A DNA stretch of 64,000 nucleotides, taken from the NCBI GenBank assembly GCA_041392805.1, contig JAWKLJ010000002.1:2619001-2683000 (forward strand), written 5' to 3'. Positions 25,368-35,051 of this stretch are shown in pieces. Position 1 is the first letter of the stretch. Each line of letters starts with the position of its first letter. This stretch comes from Saprospiraceae bacterium (lineage in GTDB: Bacteria; Bacteroidota; Bacteroidia; Chitinophagales; Saprospiraceae). The notes beneath the pieces were generated by a model. It saw only the letters and a list, made by a program, of their open reading frames with translations. It was not told the DNA's origin and searched no databases. The translations under genes and the position numbers were made by a program.

Positions 25368-26858
25368 ATGACACTTGGTAAATTGATGTTGATCATAGGG
25401 ATTGCTGCTTTAGTACTCACCTTAATTGCACAACTTTTTTTCAAAAAGGTTAAAAACTGGCCGATGAGCTACCTGCAAAACTTCGCAGGTGCGCTCTTTA
25501 TTTTTTCTGGTTGGGTAAAGGCCATCGATCCCCTGGGTACCGCCTACAAAATGGAGCAATATTTTGCCGAATTCGAATCGACCTTTGATGGCACCTGGTT
25601 TTCCTTTATAGCTCCCATGTTTCCCTGGTTGTCCAACTACGCTGTTGCCTTTTCTGTCTTCATGATTGTTTTGGAGATTGCACTGGGGGTAATGTTGCTG
25701 GTTGGAGCTATGCGAAAATTCACGGCTTGGGTGTTTTTTATTATCGTCGCCTTTTTTACCTTCCTTACCGGGTTTACTTTTTTAACAGGTTATGTGCCAG
25801 ATGGCGTCAATTTTTTCCAATTTGGACAATGGGGGCCCTACATCGAAACCAATATGAAGGTCACGGATTGTGGCTGTTTTGGTGACTTTATCAAACTCAA
25901 ACCCAAAACATCTTTCCTTAAAGATGTTTTCCTCCTGATTCCCGCTATTTTATTTATCATTGGCTATAAACAAAAACACCAACTTTTTAGTGCTGGCATG
26001 CGCCTGGTTTTGACGGGATTGACCATTGCCGGCGTTACGTTATATAGCTTTAGTAATTTTTCTTGGGATTTGCCGCATACAGATTTTCGACCATTCAAGG
26101 AGGGCGTTAATATTGCCGAGCGTAAAGCATTAGAAGAAGAAGCCGCCGGAAATGTAGAAATCCTGGCCTATAAAATGACCAATAAAAGCACAAAAGAAGT
26201 CATTGAATTGCCCTTCGATCAATACATGAAGGAATTTAAGAAATATCCTAAAGAAGAATGGGATTTAGAGCAAATTCAAACCGAACCTACCGTAGCGCAT
26301 ACCAAGATTAGTGAGTTTGAAGTGAGTGATGAAGAGGGGAATGATGTGACGGAAGATATTCTTAGCGAACCCGGTTATAGCTTCATGATCGTCGCCTATA
26401 AATTGTATGGTAAAGAAGGGAAAGACCTACAAATGGTAACAGATACCATTTATCAAACAGACACCATCAGGGTGTCGCCAGATTCTTTTTACCTGGAAAA
26501 AGTCGTCATGGCTACCGATAAAAGACAAATTGAGGTTGCTTCTTATAATTGGGATGAAAAATATGCCCAACCCTGGACAGCTATCGTTAACCCAATCATG
26601 GCATCGGCAGAAAAAGATGGGTTTAAAACCTATGCCATTACTGCTTATTCTGATTACAGCAGAATTGACGATTTTAGACATGCAACCCAGAGTGCTTATC
26701 CGTTTTATACTGCGGATGATATTTTATTGAAAACCATTGTCCGATCAAATCCGGGGCTGGTCCTCTTGAAGAATGGCCTGATTATCAAAAAGTGGCATTA
26801 CAAAAAATTGCCATCCTATGATGATATTAAAGCAAAATATATTCAAGCCGGAAATTAA
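25368..26858 (+). CDS. BT_3928-type DoxX-like membrane protein
   Basis: A 496-residue protein like the BT_3928 family of Bacteroidota. The N-terminal half is a DoxX/MauE-type four-helix membrane domain (hydrophobic segments near residues 4-24, 36-50, 92-114 and 118-142) with the conserved KVTDCGCFGDFIK near residue 168, followed by two more helices near 184-235. The C-terminal half is soluble and resembles a thioredoxin-like fold (GLVLLKNGLIIKKWHYKKLP) but has no CxxC. A role in membrane redox chemistry is inferred only from the DoxX and thioredoxin-like parts. A weak hairpin follows its stop. Confidence 0.78.
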   Translation: MTLGKLMLIIGIAALVLTLIAQLFFKKVKNWPMSYLQNFAGALFIFSGWVKAIDPLGTAYKMEQYFAEFESTFDGTWFSFIAPMFPWLSNYAVAFSVFMIVLEIALGVMLLVGAMRKFTAWVFFIIVAFFTFLTGFTFLTGYVPDGVNFFQFGQWGPYIETNMKVTDCGCFGDFIKLKPKTSFLKDVFLLIPAILFIIGYKQKHQLFSAGMRLVLTGLTIAGVTLYSFSNFSWDLPHTDFRPFKEGVNIAERKALEEEAAGNVEILAYKMTNKSTKEVIELPFDQYMKEFKKYPKEEWDLEQIQTEPTVAHTKISEFEVSDEEGNDVTEDILSEPGYSFMIVAYKLYGKEGKDLQMVTDTIYQTDTIRVSPDSFYLEKVVMATDKRQIEVASYNWDEKYAQPWTAIVNPIMASAEKDGFKTYAITAYSDYSRIDDFRHATQSAYPFYTADDILLKTIVRSNPGLVLLKNGLIIKKWHYKKLPSYDDIKAKYIQAGN

Positions 26859-26869
26859 ATATAGAAAAC

Positions 26870-26899
26870 AGGGGCCATTTCAAAAAATTGCCCTTTATT
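26870..26899 (+). terminator. Weak hairpin after the DoxX-type gene
   Basis: AGGGGCCATT at 26870-26879 can pair with AATTGCCCTT at 26886-26895 with one G-T pair and one mismatch, followed by TATTT. Plausible terminator only. Confidence 0.35.
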
Positions 26900-26982
26900 T
26901 GTAACATATACTGAATTAAAAAGTATTGTAACAATACCAGAAATGTGATTTGCTCATTCCTCAAAGGAGTTGATTCGATAAT

Positions 26983-27924
26983 ATGTTAAGTAGAAGGAAC
27001 GTCCGCATTAAAGTAATGCAGATGCTATATACCCTTAGCCGGGACCAGGATCTGAAATTTGAAGGTGCACTGAAGCAGTATAAGAGATTAATCCATTCCT
27101 CTTTTGAATTATACCTCTATACCTTATTACTCCTCCTTCGGATTGCGGAGTATTCTAAAAAAGACTTAGTCCGGAAAAAGGCCAAATTACGTCCTTCTGC
27201 CGAAGATAAACGCTTTACGGATAAACTAGCTGACAATGAATTAGTCCAGTCTCTTAGTCAGAATGATGCCTTCAATAGTTTGGTAAGGGCCCACAAATTA
27301 GAATCCAAAATAGAAGATGACCAGGTAAGGGCCTATTATGCCGATTTTTCTAAAACGGATCAATATTTAGCCTACGTTAATCAGGAAGACTGCAACCTTG
27401 ACGATCACAAAGAAATCCTGCTTTCCCTCTATAAGCACTGCCTTAACAATGAAAGTTTCACCGAATTATTAGATGATAACTATCCTTTGTGGATAGATGA
27501 TAAGTCATTGGTGGTTGGAGCCATAAAAAAAACGATCAAGGCACTCCCCGTCACCAGTGAGGAGTTTTACCAATATTACCTGCCTTCTGATGAAGCCGTA
27601 AAAGAATTTGGCGAATTGCTGCTCTATAAAGTCTATCACGAAGATACCGATTTGTTAGAATTGATAGAGCCCACCCTCAAAAATTGGGATGCTGAAAGGG
27701 TTGCTGCCATTGATATGATTTTAATAAAAATGGCGCTTTGCGAATTGATGAATTTCCCGACCATCCCAACCAAGGTTACCCTAAACGAATTTGTCGAAAT
27801 TGCTAAATTATATAGCACCGAAAAAAGCAAAGATTTTATCAATGGCATTTTGGACCGCTTGATGAAAAAACTGGAAAAGGACGGAAAAATCAATAAAGAG
27901 GGTAGGGGGTTGTTCGACAATTAA
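26983..27924 (+). CDS. nusB: Transcription antitermination factor NusB, long Bacteroidota form
   Basis: A 313-residue protein whose C-terminal third (residues about 190-305) is a NusB domain: AVKEFGELLLYKVYHEDTDL, ERVAAIDMILIKMALCELMN, IPTKVTLNEFVEIAKLYSTE and SKDFINGILDRL. NusB binds boxA RNA with NusE and supports rRNA antitermination. Typical NusB is about 140 residues; the N-terminal extension beginning RRNVRIKVMQMLYTLSRDQD itself resembles a degenerate NusB repeat and is usual in Bacteroidota. The ATG at 26983 is 124 bp after the previous stop. Confident on family. Confidence 0.9.
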   Translation: MLSRRNVRIKVMQMLYTLSRDQDLKFEGALKQYKRLIHSSFELYLYTLLLLLRIAEYSKKDLVRKKAKLRPSAEDKRFTDKLADNELVQSLSQNDAFNSLVRAHKLESKIEDDQVRAYYADFSKTDQYLAYVNQEDCNLDDHKEILLSLYKHCLNNESFTELLDDNYPLWIDDKSLVVGAIKKTIKALPVTSEEFYQYYLPSDEAVKEFGELLLYKVYHEDTDLLELIEPTLKNWDAERVAAIDMILIKMALCELMNFPTIPTKVTLNEFVEIAKLYSTEKSKDFINGILDRLMKKLEKDGKINKEGRGLFDN

Positions 27925-28024
27925 AGATTTTGCCCCTTTTTTGCTATTTTGAGTTACTCCACACCTTATCTCTCGTCTTAATAACATGGCCTTTTAATCA
28001 TTATTTCATCATAAACCCTGAGCC

Positions 28025-29449
28025 ATGCAAAAAAAAACTTTACTACTTTCTGTACTATTTTTCTTTTCTATTCAGCTAGCCTTCTCGCAATATAAGGAAG
28101 CGCCAGCAGGACTGGGCGTTCGAGCCATTTTTCCCAATTACCAATGGGCTCTCGATCAAGAATTTATTGACGATGAATTTGGTGCCGGTCTCGAAATGGA
28201 ATATGTTAAACACCTGAATAATTACTTAAATTTCAGTGTCCCTTTCCGCATTTACAAAGCGGTGTTGCCGATAGATGAATTTAGCCAGTTCAGAAATGCC
28301 GGTATCCTTGGCGCAGATGCAACACTTCAGTTAAAACTATTTAAGGAGCCTGCTTTTCTCTATCCCTATTTATTAGCCGGTTTGGGCGTTCAATTTGAAG
28401 ATTTTCAAGACATAGGTTTTTCTGCACCCCTAGGTTTGGGAATCAACTTTAGAATGGCAAAACATGCTTATATCTCCACTAAAGGAGAATACCGTGTTGG
28501 CTTTGAGGATTTGCGTAGCAATCTTCAATTGGGCGTCGGATTACATTTTATCTTAGGGGAAGGTAAGCCTGCTCCGCCTGTCTTGACAGATCGTGATATG
28601 GACGGTGTCGTTGATATCCAGGATTTATGCCCCGATATTCCTGGTGTCATTGGGCTCAATGGTTGCCCTGATACCGATGGCGACGGTATTACGGATGGTG
28701 ACGATGCTTGCCCGACTGTGGCAGGTATAGCCGCATTTGGTGGCTGCCCCGACACGGACGGGGACGGCATTGCGGATGACCAGGATGAATGCCCAACAGA
28801 AGCTGGAACGGCAGCCAACAAGGGTTGCCCGCTGAGAGATGCCGATGGCGATGGGGTCGCCGATCAGGAAGATGCTTGCCCTGACCAACCTGGCCCCGCA
28901 ATGACCAACGGTTGCCCGGATACGGACGGTGATGGATTGGCAGACAAAGATGATAAATGCCCTACAGAAGCTGGCCCTGGAGCCACCAATGGCTGTCCTG
29001 ATAATGACAAAGACGGGGTCATTAATTCGCTCGACAAATGTCCTGATACAGCAGGCCCTGCCTCTAATAGTGGCTGCCCCGAAATAACCAAGGAGGATAA
29101 AGAAACCTTGGAATTTGCAGTGCAAGCACTACAATTTGAAACAGGGAAAGCGACCATTAAAAATACCTCGTTTAGTATCCTAGATAAGATTTTGGATATC
29201 ATGAACCGCTATCCGGAATATCAATTGACCATTAGTGGCCATACCGATAGTGTGGGAAGTTCTGGTACCAACCAGTCCCTTTCAGAAAAACGAGCTAAGG
29301 CTTGTAACGACTATTTGGTATCTAAAGGCATTAACGCCAGTAGAATTACCTATATTGGTTATGGTGAAAGCCGTCCCATCGCAGATAACAGATACAAAGA
29401 TGGAAGAGAATTGAACCGTCGAGTCGAGTTTGATCTTTACCTGAAATAA
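28025..29449 (+). CDS. OmpA family protein with six thrombospondin type-3 repeats
   Basis: A 474-residue outer-membrane protein. A signal peptide (residues 1-21, ending SIQLAFSQ) precedes a predicted small beta-barrel (about 22-180). Six calcium-binding TSP3 repeats of the form DTDGDGIxDxxDxCP..GCP follow (about 188-355), then an OmpA/MotB peptidoglycan-binding domain (LTISGHTDSVGS, NQSLSEKRAKACNDYL, NRRVEFDLYLK). The acidic repeats form a stiff calcium-loaded spacer between the outer membrane and the wall-binding domain. The repeat DNA also opens long antisense frames that are not genes. Confidence 0.92.
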   Translation: MQKKTLLLSVLFFFSIQLAFSQYKEAPAGLGVRAIFPNYQWALDQEFIDDEFGAGLEMEYVKHLNNYLNFSVPFRIYKAVLPIDEFSQFRNAGILGADATLQLKLFKEPAFLYPYLLAGLGVQFEDFQDIGFSAPLGLGINFRMAKHAYISTKGEYRVGFEDLRSNLQLGVGLHFILGEGKPAPPVLTDRDMDGVVDIQDLCPDIPGVIGLNGCPDTDGDGITDGDDACPTVAGIAAFGGCPDTDGDGIADDQDECPTEAGTAANKGCPLRDADGDGVADQEDACPDQPGPAMTNGCPDTDGDGLADKDDKCPTEAGPGATNGCPDNDKDGVINSLDKCPDTAGPASNSGCPEITKEDKETLEFAVQALQFETGKATIKNTSFSILDKILDIMNRYPEYQLTISGHTDSVGSSGTNQSLSEKRAKACNDYLVSKGINASRITYIGYGESRPIADNRYKDGRELNRRVEFDLYLK

Positions 29450-29477
29450 AAGATTTTACGACGCTAAGGAATCTGTG

Positions 29478-29532
29478 CCGGATAAAAAATAAATGAATCA
29501 ATTTCTCTGAAATTGATTCATTTATTTCCGTC
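29478..29532. terminator. Perfect 18-bp stem hairpin between convergent genes
   Basis: AAATAAATGAATCAATTT (29487-29504) and its exact complement (29510-29527) flank a five-base loop CTCTG; outer CCGGA/TTCCG partly extends the stem. It lies between the convergent OmpA/TSP3 and TPR lipoprotein genes, so it probably ends both transcripts. Its right end CATTTATTTCCGTC recurs exactly at 36764-36777. Confidence 0.65.
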
Positions 29533-29571
29533 TAACAAAGGCCCGTGGTCATTCAGACGCTTGAATAAATC

Positions 29572-30468
29572 CTATTCTTTGTTGCTCTTTTCGAAAGACT
29601 GAATGATCTCTTCGTCAGATTTGCCCAGGTTTTGTAATAGAAACTTGGTGTCATCTGCAAAATCATCGTTGGGATACTTTTCCAGAAAAGTTTCGTACAA
29701 GGCCCTGGCTTCCTCGTATTTTTTTAAGTCGTTATCCAGGGTAAAGGCCATTAAAAACAGGGCTTGTGGCGCTTTTTCGTATGTTGGATAGCGCTGATAG
29801 AGCCGTTCGTAAATTTCAAGGGCAGCATTAAACGCACGGGTAGCCCTGGCTGCCTCTCCCGCCTTATGCAGAAAAGCCGGACTTTGACTATCTTCTGGCA
29901 GAATGATGCTGTATAAATCACAACTCTCAATAAAATTATTAGCAGTGCGCCTGTTTACCCTTCCTGAATTAATATCGAATATACCTTTCGCCAAGGTATC
30001 TATGCGCGCTGCAAAAGGAGGAGTGTCACCTGCTATTTTTTGATTCACCTCTGCCGCTTTTTCAAAATTGGGGAAGGCTTTTTGCAGGCATTGGTATAAA
30101 CTTGTGGCCATGTCAGGATTGTTTAATTTTTCCTCCTGAATGGTCGCCATGAAATAAATATTATTGGCTGTTTGACTAGAGGAATAGGCATTCTTAACGG
30201 CTTCTTTTAATAGATCGTTTGCCTCATTAAAACGATTGAGTCTAAATAATAAACCTGCTGCTCGATACAAATACTTGCCATTTTGTTCCGCATCATCAGG
30301 GTGATTGGTGATGTAGTCTCGATACAGTGCTATTAAGGCATCAGCATCTTGTGGGGTTGGGTTTGCTTCCACTTTGGCCTCTAAGGCGGCCATGTCACTA
30401 TTTTGATCAGACCCGCATGCTTGAAAAAGTAAAGGTGCTAGCAGTAGGGCTAAAAATTTGATTTTCAT
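29572..30468 (-). CDS. Tetratricopeptide-repeat lipoprotein
   Basis: A 298-residue protein with a lipoprotein signal (LLAPLLFQACGS, lipid-carrying cysteine near residue 18) and TPR-like helical pairs through its length: LYRAAGLLFRLNRFNEANDL, FNAALEIYERLYQRYPTYEK and EEARALYETFLEKYPNDDFA. The last two match the YfgC/BamD-like pattern of outer-membrane TPR lipoproteins, but it is not BamD itself on length and order. Likely a scaffold in the periplasm. It converges on the OmpA/TSP3 gene and is divergent from the photolyase gene. Function beyond protein binding is unknown. Confidence 0.8.
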   Translation of the reverse strand: MKIKFLALLLAPLLFQACGSDQNSDMAALEAKVEANPTPQDADALIALYRDYITNHPDDAEQNGKYLYRAAGLLFRLNRFNEANDLLKEAVKNAYSSSQTANNIYFMATIQEEKLNNPDMATSLYQCLQKAFPNFEKAAEVNQKIAGDTPPFAARIDTLAKGIFDINSGRVNRRTANNFIESCDLYSIILPEDSQSPAFLHKAGEAARATRAFNAALEIYERLYQRYPTYEKAPQALFLMAFTLDNDLKKYEEARALYETFLEKYPNDDFADDTKFLLQNLGKSDEEIIQSFEKSNKE

Positions 30469-30637
30469 ATGTTAAGATTTTGTAGATCAATAAGGAAGGT
30501 TATTCACCTCCATACATGCACTCAGAAGCCAAATACAATCGGCCTCCCAGGCCGCAAAGTTAAAGGTTTACGCATTCTTTCTCACCAAATTGTTAAACAT
30601 TAGCTATAAATATTGGTTACCCTAATAAAAGCAACGA

Positions 30638-31993
30638 ATGCCTGTGGTCAATATTTTTTGGTTCAGAAGAGATTTGAGGTTAAACGATAATGCAGGGCTT
30701 TATCATGCCTTAAAAGCCGGTTTTCCGGTTCTACCGCTTTTTATTTTTGACACTAACATATTGGAAAAACTGGAAGACAAAACCGATGCTCGGGTCTCCT
30801 TTATCCATGAAACCTTAAGGGCCTTAAAATCAGCCTTGAATGAACTAGGGAGTGATATCATGGTTGCCTATGGGCATCCGGAAGCAGTTTGGTCCACTCT
30901 CCTGGAATCCTATCAGGTAAATGCCGTATTTACCAATCATGACTATGAGCCATATGCCATTCAAAGGGACCAGGGAATAGCAAATTTACTGCATGGGAAG
31001 AACATAACCTTCCATACCTTTAAGGACCAGGTCATTTTTGAAAAACTGGAAGTTTGCAAGGATGATGGCACACCCTATACTGTTTTTACGCCCTATGCTA
31101 GAAAATGGAAGGCAAAATTGCTTAGCAAACTGGTCGATGATTCAGCAGTTCCAGCCAATAACCCACTGGCCTCCTTTTATTTGCAGCCCTATCCAACCAC
31201 CAATTACCTTTCTGGGCTGCTAAAAACAACCCAAAATTTTGCTTTCCCCTCCCTGGAATCAATGGGCTTCAGGGCGACCCACCTTTCTTTTCCAGATAAG
31301 AATGTGACGCGGGGTACGATCAAAAATTATGGAGAAAAAAGAGATTTTCCCGCCATCCAGGGAACTTCTAAATTGGGCATTCATTTTAGATTCGGAACCA
31401 TAAGTATTAGAGAAAAAGCCCGTCATAGTATTGGCCTTAGTGAGGTGTTTTTAAATGAATTGATCTGGCGGGATTTTTACGCCATGATTTTGGCCAATTT
31501 CCCTTACGTCGCTACGCGGTCTTTTCGCTCCAAATATGATGGGATCGAATGGCGGAATGAGGAATCAGATTTTCAAAAATGGTGTGAAGGGAAAACGGGA
31601 TACCCAATTGTCGATGCAGGCATGCGTGAGCTAAATGCGACTGGCTACATGCATAATAGGGTGAGAATGATAACAGCTAGTTTTTTGACCAAGCACCTCT
31701 TGATCAACTGGCAATGGGGGGAAGCCTATTTCGCCGCTAAATTGTTGGATTTTGACCTGGCTAGTAACAACGGTGGTTGGCAATGGGCGGCTGGATGTGG
31801 AACAGATGCTGCGCCCTATTTTCGGGTGTTTAATCCAAGTGCCCAACAGGAAAAATTCGACAAGCAAGGACATTATATCCGCCAATGGGTTCCTGAATAC
31901 GGAACGCCTGCTTACCCCGCGCCCATGGTCGACCACGCCTTCGCCAGAAAACGCTGCCTTCAGGTCTATAAAGCAAGTCTTGAAACCCCTTAG
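30638..31993 (+). CDS. Cryptochrome/deoxyribodipyrimidine photolyase family protein
   Basis: A 451-residue photolyase-family flavoprotein. The N-terminal domain starts with VNIFWFRRDLRLNDNAGLYH; the FAD domain shows LNELIWRDFYAMILANFPYV, YPIVDAGMRELNATGYMHNR and DFDLASNNGGWQWAAGCGTD, typical of class I CPD photolyases that split cyclobutane pyrimidine dimers with blue light. It differs from the DASH-type protein at 23.8 kb, so this organism has two members here. Its TAG stop at 31991-31993 lies inside the arm of a large palindrome. Confidence 0.9.
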   Translation: MPVVNIFWFRRDLRLNDNAGLYHALKAGFPVLPLFIFDTNILEKLEDKTDARVSFIHETLRALKSALNELGSDIMVAYGHPEAVWSTLLESYQVNAVFTNHDYEPYAIQRDQGIANLLHGKNITFHTFKDQVIFEKLEVCKDDGTPYTVFTPYARKWKAKLLSKLVDDSAVPANNPLASFYLQPYPTTNYLSGLLKTTQNFAFPSLESMGFRATHLSFPDKNVTRGTIKNYGEKRDFPAIQGTSKLGIHFRFGTISIREKARHSIGLSEVFLNELIWRDFYAMILANFPYVATRSFRSKYDGIEWRNEESDFQKWCEGKTGYPIVDAGMRELNATGYMHNRVRMITASFLTKHLLINWQWGEAYFAAKLLDFDLASNNGGWQWAAGCGTDAAPYFRVFNPSAQQEKFDKQGHYIRQWVPEYGTPAYPAPMVDHAFARKRCLQVYKASLETP

Positions 31994-32179
31994 TGCTTGT
32001 TTGGAGGTGGTGCTTTGGAAGCGAAAATAGTCAGTTATGCGTTCTGACGAGGCTCATTTTGGCCATCATAGCAGCGCTACGATGGCCAAAATAGCCGAAG
32101 ACAGAGCTTGTGCCGAACTTGCTTCGGCATTGCATAAATGGCTATTTGCAGCACAAATGACTACCTCCAAACAAGCACT
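31992..32179. repeat. 188-bp palindromic element filling a stop-to-stop gap
   Basis: AGTGCTTGTTTGGAGGT (31992-32008) is exactly complementary to 32163-32179. The stem continues imperfectly inward (GAAAATAGTCAGTTATGC against its counterpart near 32128-32152). Inside are two more hairpins: ATTTTGGCCATC with GATGGCCAAAAT (32056-32067, 32081-32092) and GCCGAAG with CTTCGGC (32094-32100, 32122-32128). The fold is a long stem with two arms. The terminal arms include the stop codons of both convergent genes. Confidence 0.85.
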
Positions 32180-34986
32180 TAGTGCTCTTCTGGCATTAGG
32201 ACAAACTGCATGACATTTTCTCCACCCAAATATTGATTCGCTGCTGCTTTCAAAAGATCGCTATTTAATTGTTTTGTATATTCCTCCAATGCATTTAATG
32301 CAAGACCATCCAGCGGGATATTGTTTTGGTAGCGATAGCTTAGTTGCCCAAGCCAATAACTATTTTCTTGGAGGTTTTTGATACGCCCTTGTCGTTGGGT
32401 TTCTACAATTTTTATAATGTCTTTTTCTTCTGCTCCGGCCACTTTGACTTTTTCTAGCACTTCCTTGGTAATGCGAAGGAGTGTGGCTACCTCCGGCGGA
32501 TCAGCATTAAAGCTAATTCGCAAATTATAACTCGGCAGGGGATACTGACTGTTAAAGGCCGCCACGCTCACCCCATATACTCCTCCTTGGTCTTCTCGCA
32601 TCGCTTCCCGCAGCTTTATTCTCAGTAAACTAGCCAAGGAACCAAAGGCATAACGTTGATCTGCATCAAATTTAAAATCACCATGGTAAACTATCTCAAC
32701 TAATGCTTTCGGCGCTTTCCCTTTGATGAAAGTGGTGTCAATTTGTCCATTTTGCAAGGAAGCGCCTACATTTTTCCAACTTTCCATCCTTCCCTTATTC
32801 GGTAAATTCCCTAAATACTTTTGCAGGAAAGGCTTTATGTCTTCGACCTTAAAGGATCCCACAAAGAAAAAAGTAAAGTCACTGGCATCGGCAAATCGAT
32901 CCTTGTAAATTTGATAGAGTCGATCCAAGTGGATGTTGTCCAGCGACTCCATATTGGTAATTTGTCGACGTGGATGATTGTTGTACTTGATGCGTTGTTT
33001 TTCCTGACCAAAATAATTGTAAGGATTGGTCATAATGTTCTCAAATACAGATTTTTGTCGATTGATATAGGATTGAAAAGCGACTTCATCTTTTCGCGGG
33101 GCTGTGAGGTATAAATAAACCAGCTGAAAAAGAGATTCGATGTCCTCCGGCGAGCAATTCCCGCTAATTCCCTCATACAATTCACTGATAAAAGGACCTA
33201 CATTGGCATTTTTGCCTGTCAATTTTTTATTTAAATCTGCATAACTAAATGGTCCTACACCACTTTGAACGATAATCGGGATGGCATTGGTAGCACTGGG
33301 TATATCTTTGATGGGATAAATGGAATGTCCGCCTGGGCTATAGGCCGTCATCAATATCTCATCATTTTTAAAGGTAGTGGGTTTTAGAATGACCCGAATG
33401 CCATTTTCAAGCCTAATTTCTGTTAACCCGAATTCAGGCACCTTATTTTCAGTTGTAATGGGCACTAGAGGGAGAGGGGTGTCAACTAATGGACCTGCTA
33501 TGACATTATCTTCATACGGCTCCACGGTCATGGTGTCGAATGCGGCTAACCACTTGCTAATTTCCGCTTTTTCGGGTAAAGGATGCGCTGCTTTATTGGG
33601 GCCTGTGACAATCACCACCCTATGATCAGGGCGAATCCACATTTTGGGAAGTGGATTGATAGTTTCCGTGGTGATCTGAGGTATTAATTGTTCTAGCAGT
33701 TTGAATTGTTGTTCGGCGTTGGGCACAGGTTTTTGTTTTAAAAAGCTATACACAAAGCCTGCTGCTATACCGCTGGAGGGTGACTTATCCTGTTCTTTGA
33801 AGGCTTTCTCTGCACTTCTGAGCATTTCTTCTTTTTGCCTGGCTAGTTCAGAAGGATGAAACCCGTGCAGGTAAGCCTGGCGTGTAGCCTTCAGCACTGC
33901 AGCCAATCCCTTTTCCATACCTCCTTCTTTAACAAATGCGTAGAGGTAATAATTATCCAGGTTGCTTATTTCTTGACCATAACCCGTATAGGCAAAAGTA
34001 AAAGGTGGATTGGCTTGTTGTTGAAGTTCAATCATGCGTGCATTGAGCATGCGATTATACAAATTTCGAGCTAAATCATCCTTGTATTCAGCAATGGTTT
34101 TAACCGCTTGGTGCGGATGCCTGTACATGACCCGTATAGTTGAAAAAGTCGCTTCCTCGTCGGTACAGATGGCATATTGGGTCTCACTAAATGAAGGAAT
34201 CTCATAGGTGTCTCTTGGTCTGGGGTCGGTCGCTTTTTTTAAGGCGCTAAACTGCTTTTTGATAGCTGCCTCCATCCAAGCCACATCAAAATCACCCACT
34301 GCTACAACTGCCATTAAATCAGGCCGATACCAGTCTGTATAAAATCGCTTGATCGTAGCATAATCTGCAGATTCAATGATATCGGTTTGGCCAATTGGGA
34401 GGCGCTCAGCATAACGAGACCCTTTATAGGCAATAGGAAAATATTGTTGTTGCATCCGCTGGTCCGCATTTAGCCCAGTTCGCCATTCAGAGACAATGAC
34501 TCCCCGTTCCTTGTCAATTTCTTCTGGCTCAAAACTAAGTCCTCCTGCCCAGTCTTCTAAGATTAATAACCCTTTTTCCAGCAGCGCCAAAGTATCCGTT
34601 CTTGCTTGGATCATATAGACGGTTTCTTCGAAGCTGGTATAGGCATTAAGATCGGCTCCAAAACGTGTACCCACTGATTCGAGGTAATCTACCAATTCGT
34701 TTTTATTAAAATGTTTGCTTCCATTAAAGGCCATGTGCTCGACAAAATGGGCAAGCCCTTGCTGGTCGTCATCCTCTTGTAACGAACCCGCCTTAACCAC
34801 CAGTCGCAATTCAGCTCGGTTTTCCGGTTTTAAGTTGCGCTTGATGTAATATTTCATGCCATTTTCCAGTGTCCCTATTGTAACATCGGGGTCCATAGGA
34901 ATAGGGTCATTGGGTTTGAAAATCGGATCTTGCCCACTTAGATAAGTACCGACGAAGAGGAATAAAAAAAGAGTAATAAAACGCAT
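32179..34986 (-). CDS. M16 family zinc peptidase, exported
   Basis: About 935 residues from the ATG at 34986, which gives a clean signal peptide (RFITLFLFLFVGTYLSGQ); an upstream in-frame ATG at 35064 would run through a terminator hairpin and is unlikely. The inverted zinc motif HFVEH is at residues 80-84 (HxxEH), with the distal glutamate expected in the region EIDKERGVIVSEWR. A second M16 half follows with LTEIRLENGIRVILKPT and no HxxEH, as in inactive second halves. Such proteins (pitrilysin/insulinase group) degrade peptides in the periplasm. The gene is followed by the 188-bp palindrome. Confidence 0.9.
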   Translation of the reverse strand: MRFITLFLFLFVGTYLSGQDPIFKPNDPIPMDPDVTIGTLENGMKYYIKRNLKPENRAELRLVVKAGSLQEDDDQQGLAHFVEHMAFNGSKHFNKNELVDYLESVGTRFGADLNAYTSFEETVYMIQARTDTLALLEKGLLILEDWAGGLSFEPEEIDKERGVIVSEWRTGLNADQRMQQQYFPIAYKGSRYAERLPIGQTDIIESADYATIKRFYTDWYRPDLMAVVAVGDFDVAWMEAAIKKQFSALKKATDPRPRDTYEIPSFSETQYAICTDEEATFSTIRVMYRHPHQAVKTIAEYKDDLARNLYNRMLNARMIELQQQANPPFTFAYTGYGQEISNLDNYYLYAFVKEGGMEKGLAAVLKATRQAYLHGFHPSELARQKEEMLRSAEKAFKEQDKSPSSGIAAGFVYSFLKQKPVPNAEQQFKLLEQLIPQITTETINPLPKMWIRPDHRVVIVTGPNKAAHPLPEKAEISKWLAAFDTMTVEPYEDNVIAGPLVDTPLPLVPITTENKVPEFGLTEIRLENGIRVILKPTTFKNDEILMTAYSPGGHSIYPIKDIPSATNAIPIIVQSGVGPFSYADLNKKLTGKNANVGPFISELYEGISGNCSPEDIESLFQLVYLYLTAPRKDEVAFQSYINRQKSVFENIMTNPYNYFGQEKQRIKYNNHPRRQITNMESLDNIHLDRLYQIYKDRFADASDFTFFFVGSFKVEDIKPFLQKYLGNLPNKGRMESWKNVGASLQNGQIDTTFIKGKAPKALVEIVYHGDFKFDADQRYAFGSLASLLRIKLREAMREDQGGVYGVSVAAFNSQYPLPSYNLRISFNADPPEVATLLRITKEVLEKVKVAGAEEKDIIKIVETQRQGRIKNLQENSYWLGQLSYRYQNNIPLDGLALNALEEYTKQLNSDLLKAAANQYLGGENVMQFVLMPEEH

Positions 34987-35015
34987 TTGGATGATTTTTT
35001 GTCTTATTATATTAA

Positions 35016-35051
35016 CAAAGCCTGTCGGGTTAACACTCCTGACAGGCTTTG
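35016..35051 (-). terminator. Terminator hairpin between ffh and the M16 gene
   Basis: CAAAGCCTGTC (35016-35026) pairs exactly with GACAGGCTTTG (35041-35051) around a 14-base loop, 40 bp beyond the ffh stop. On the minus strand it is followed by TTAATATAATAA, only moderately T-rich. Confidence 0.55.

Noticed and set aside
28590..29080. Regularly spaced similar DNA blocks that could suggest a CRISPR array
   Set aside because: The blocks are in-frame TSP3 coding repeats of about 75-90 bp with degenerate codons and no constant repeat with unique spacers.
28625..29125. Antisense frame of 166 codons under the OmpA/TSP3 gene
   Set aside because: It mirrors the repetitive calcium-binding repeats, which leave antisense frames open; low-complexity product.
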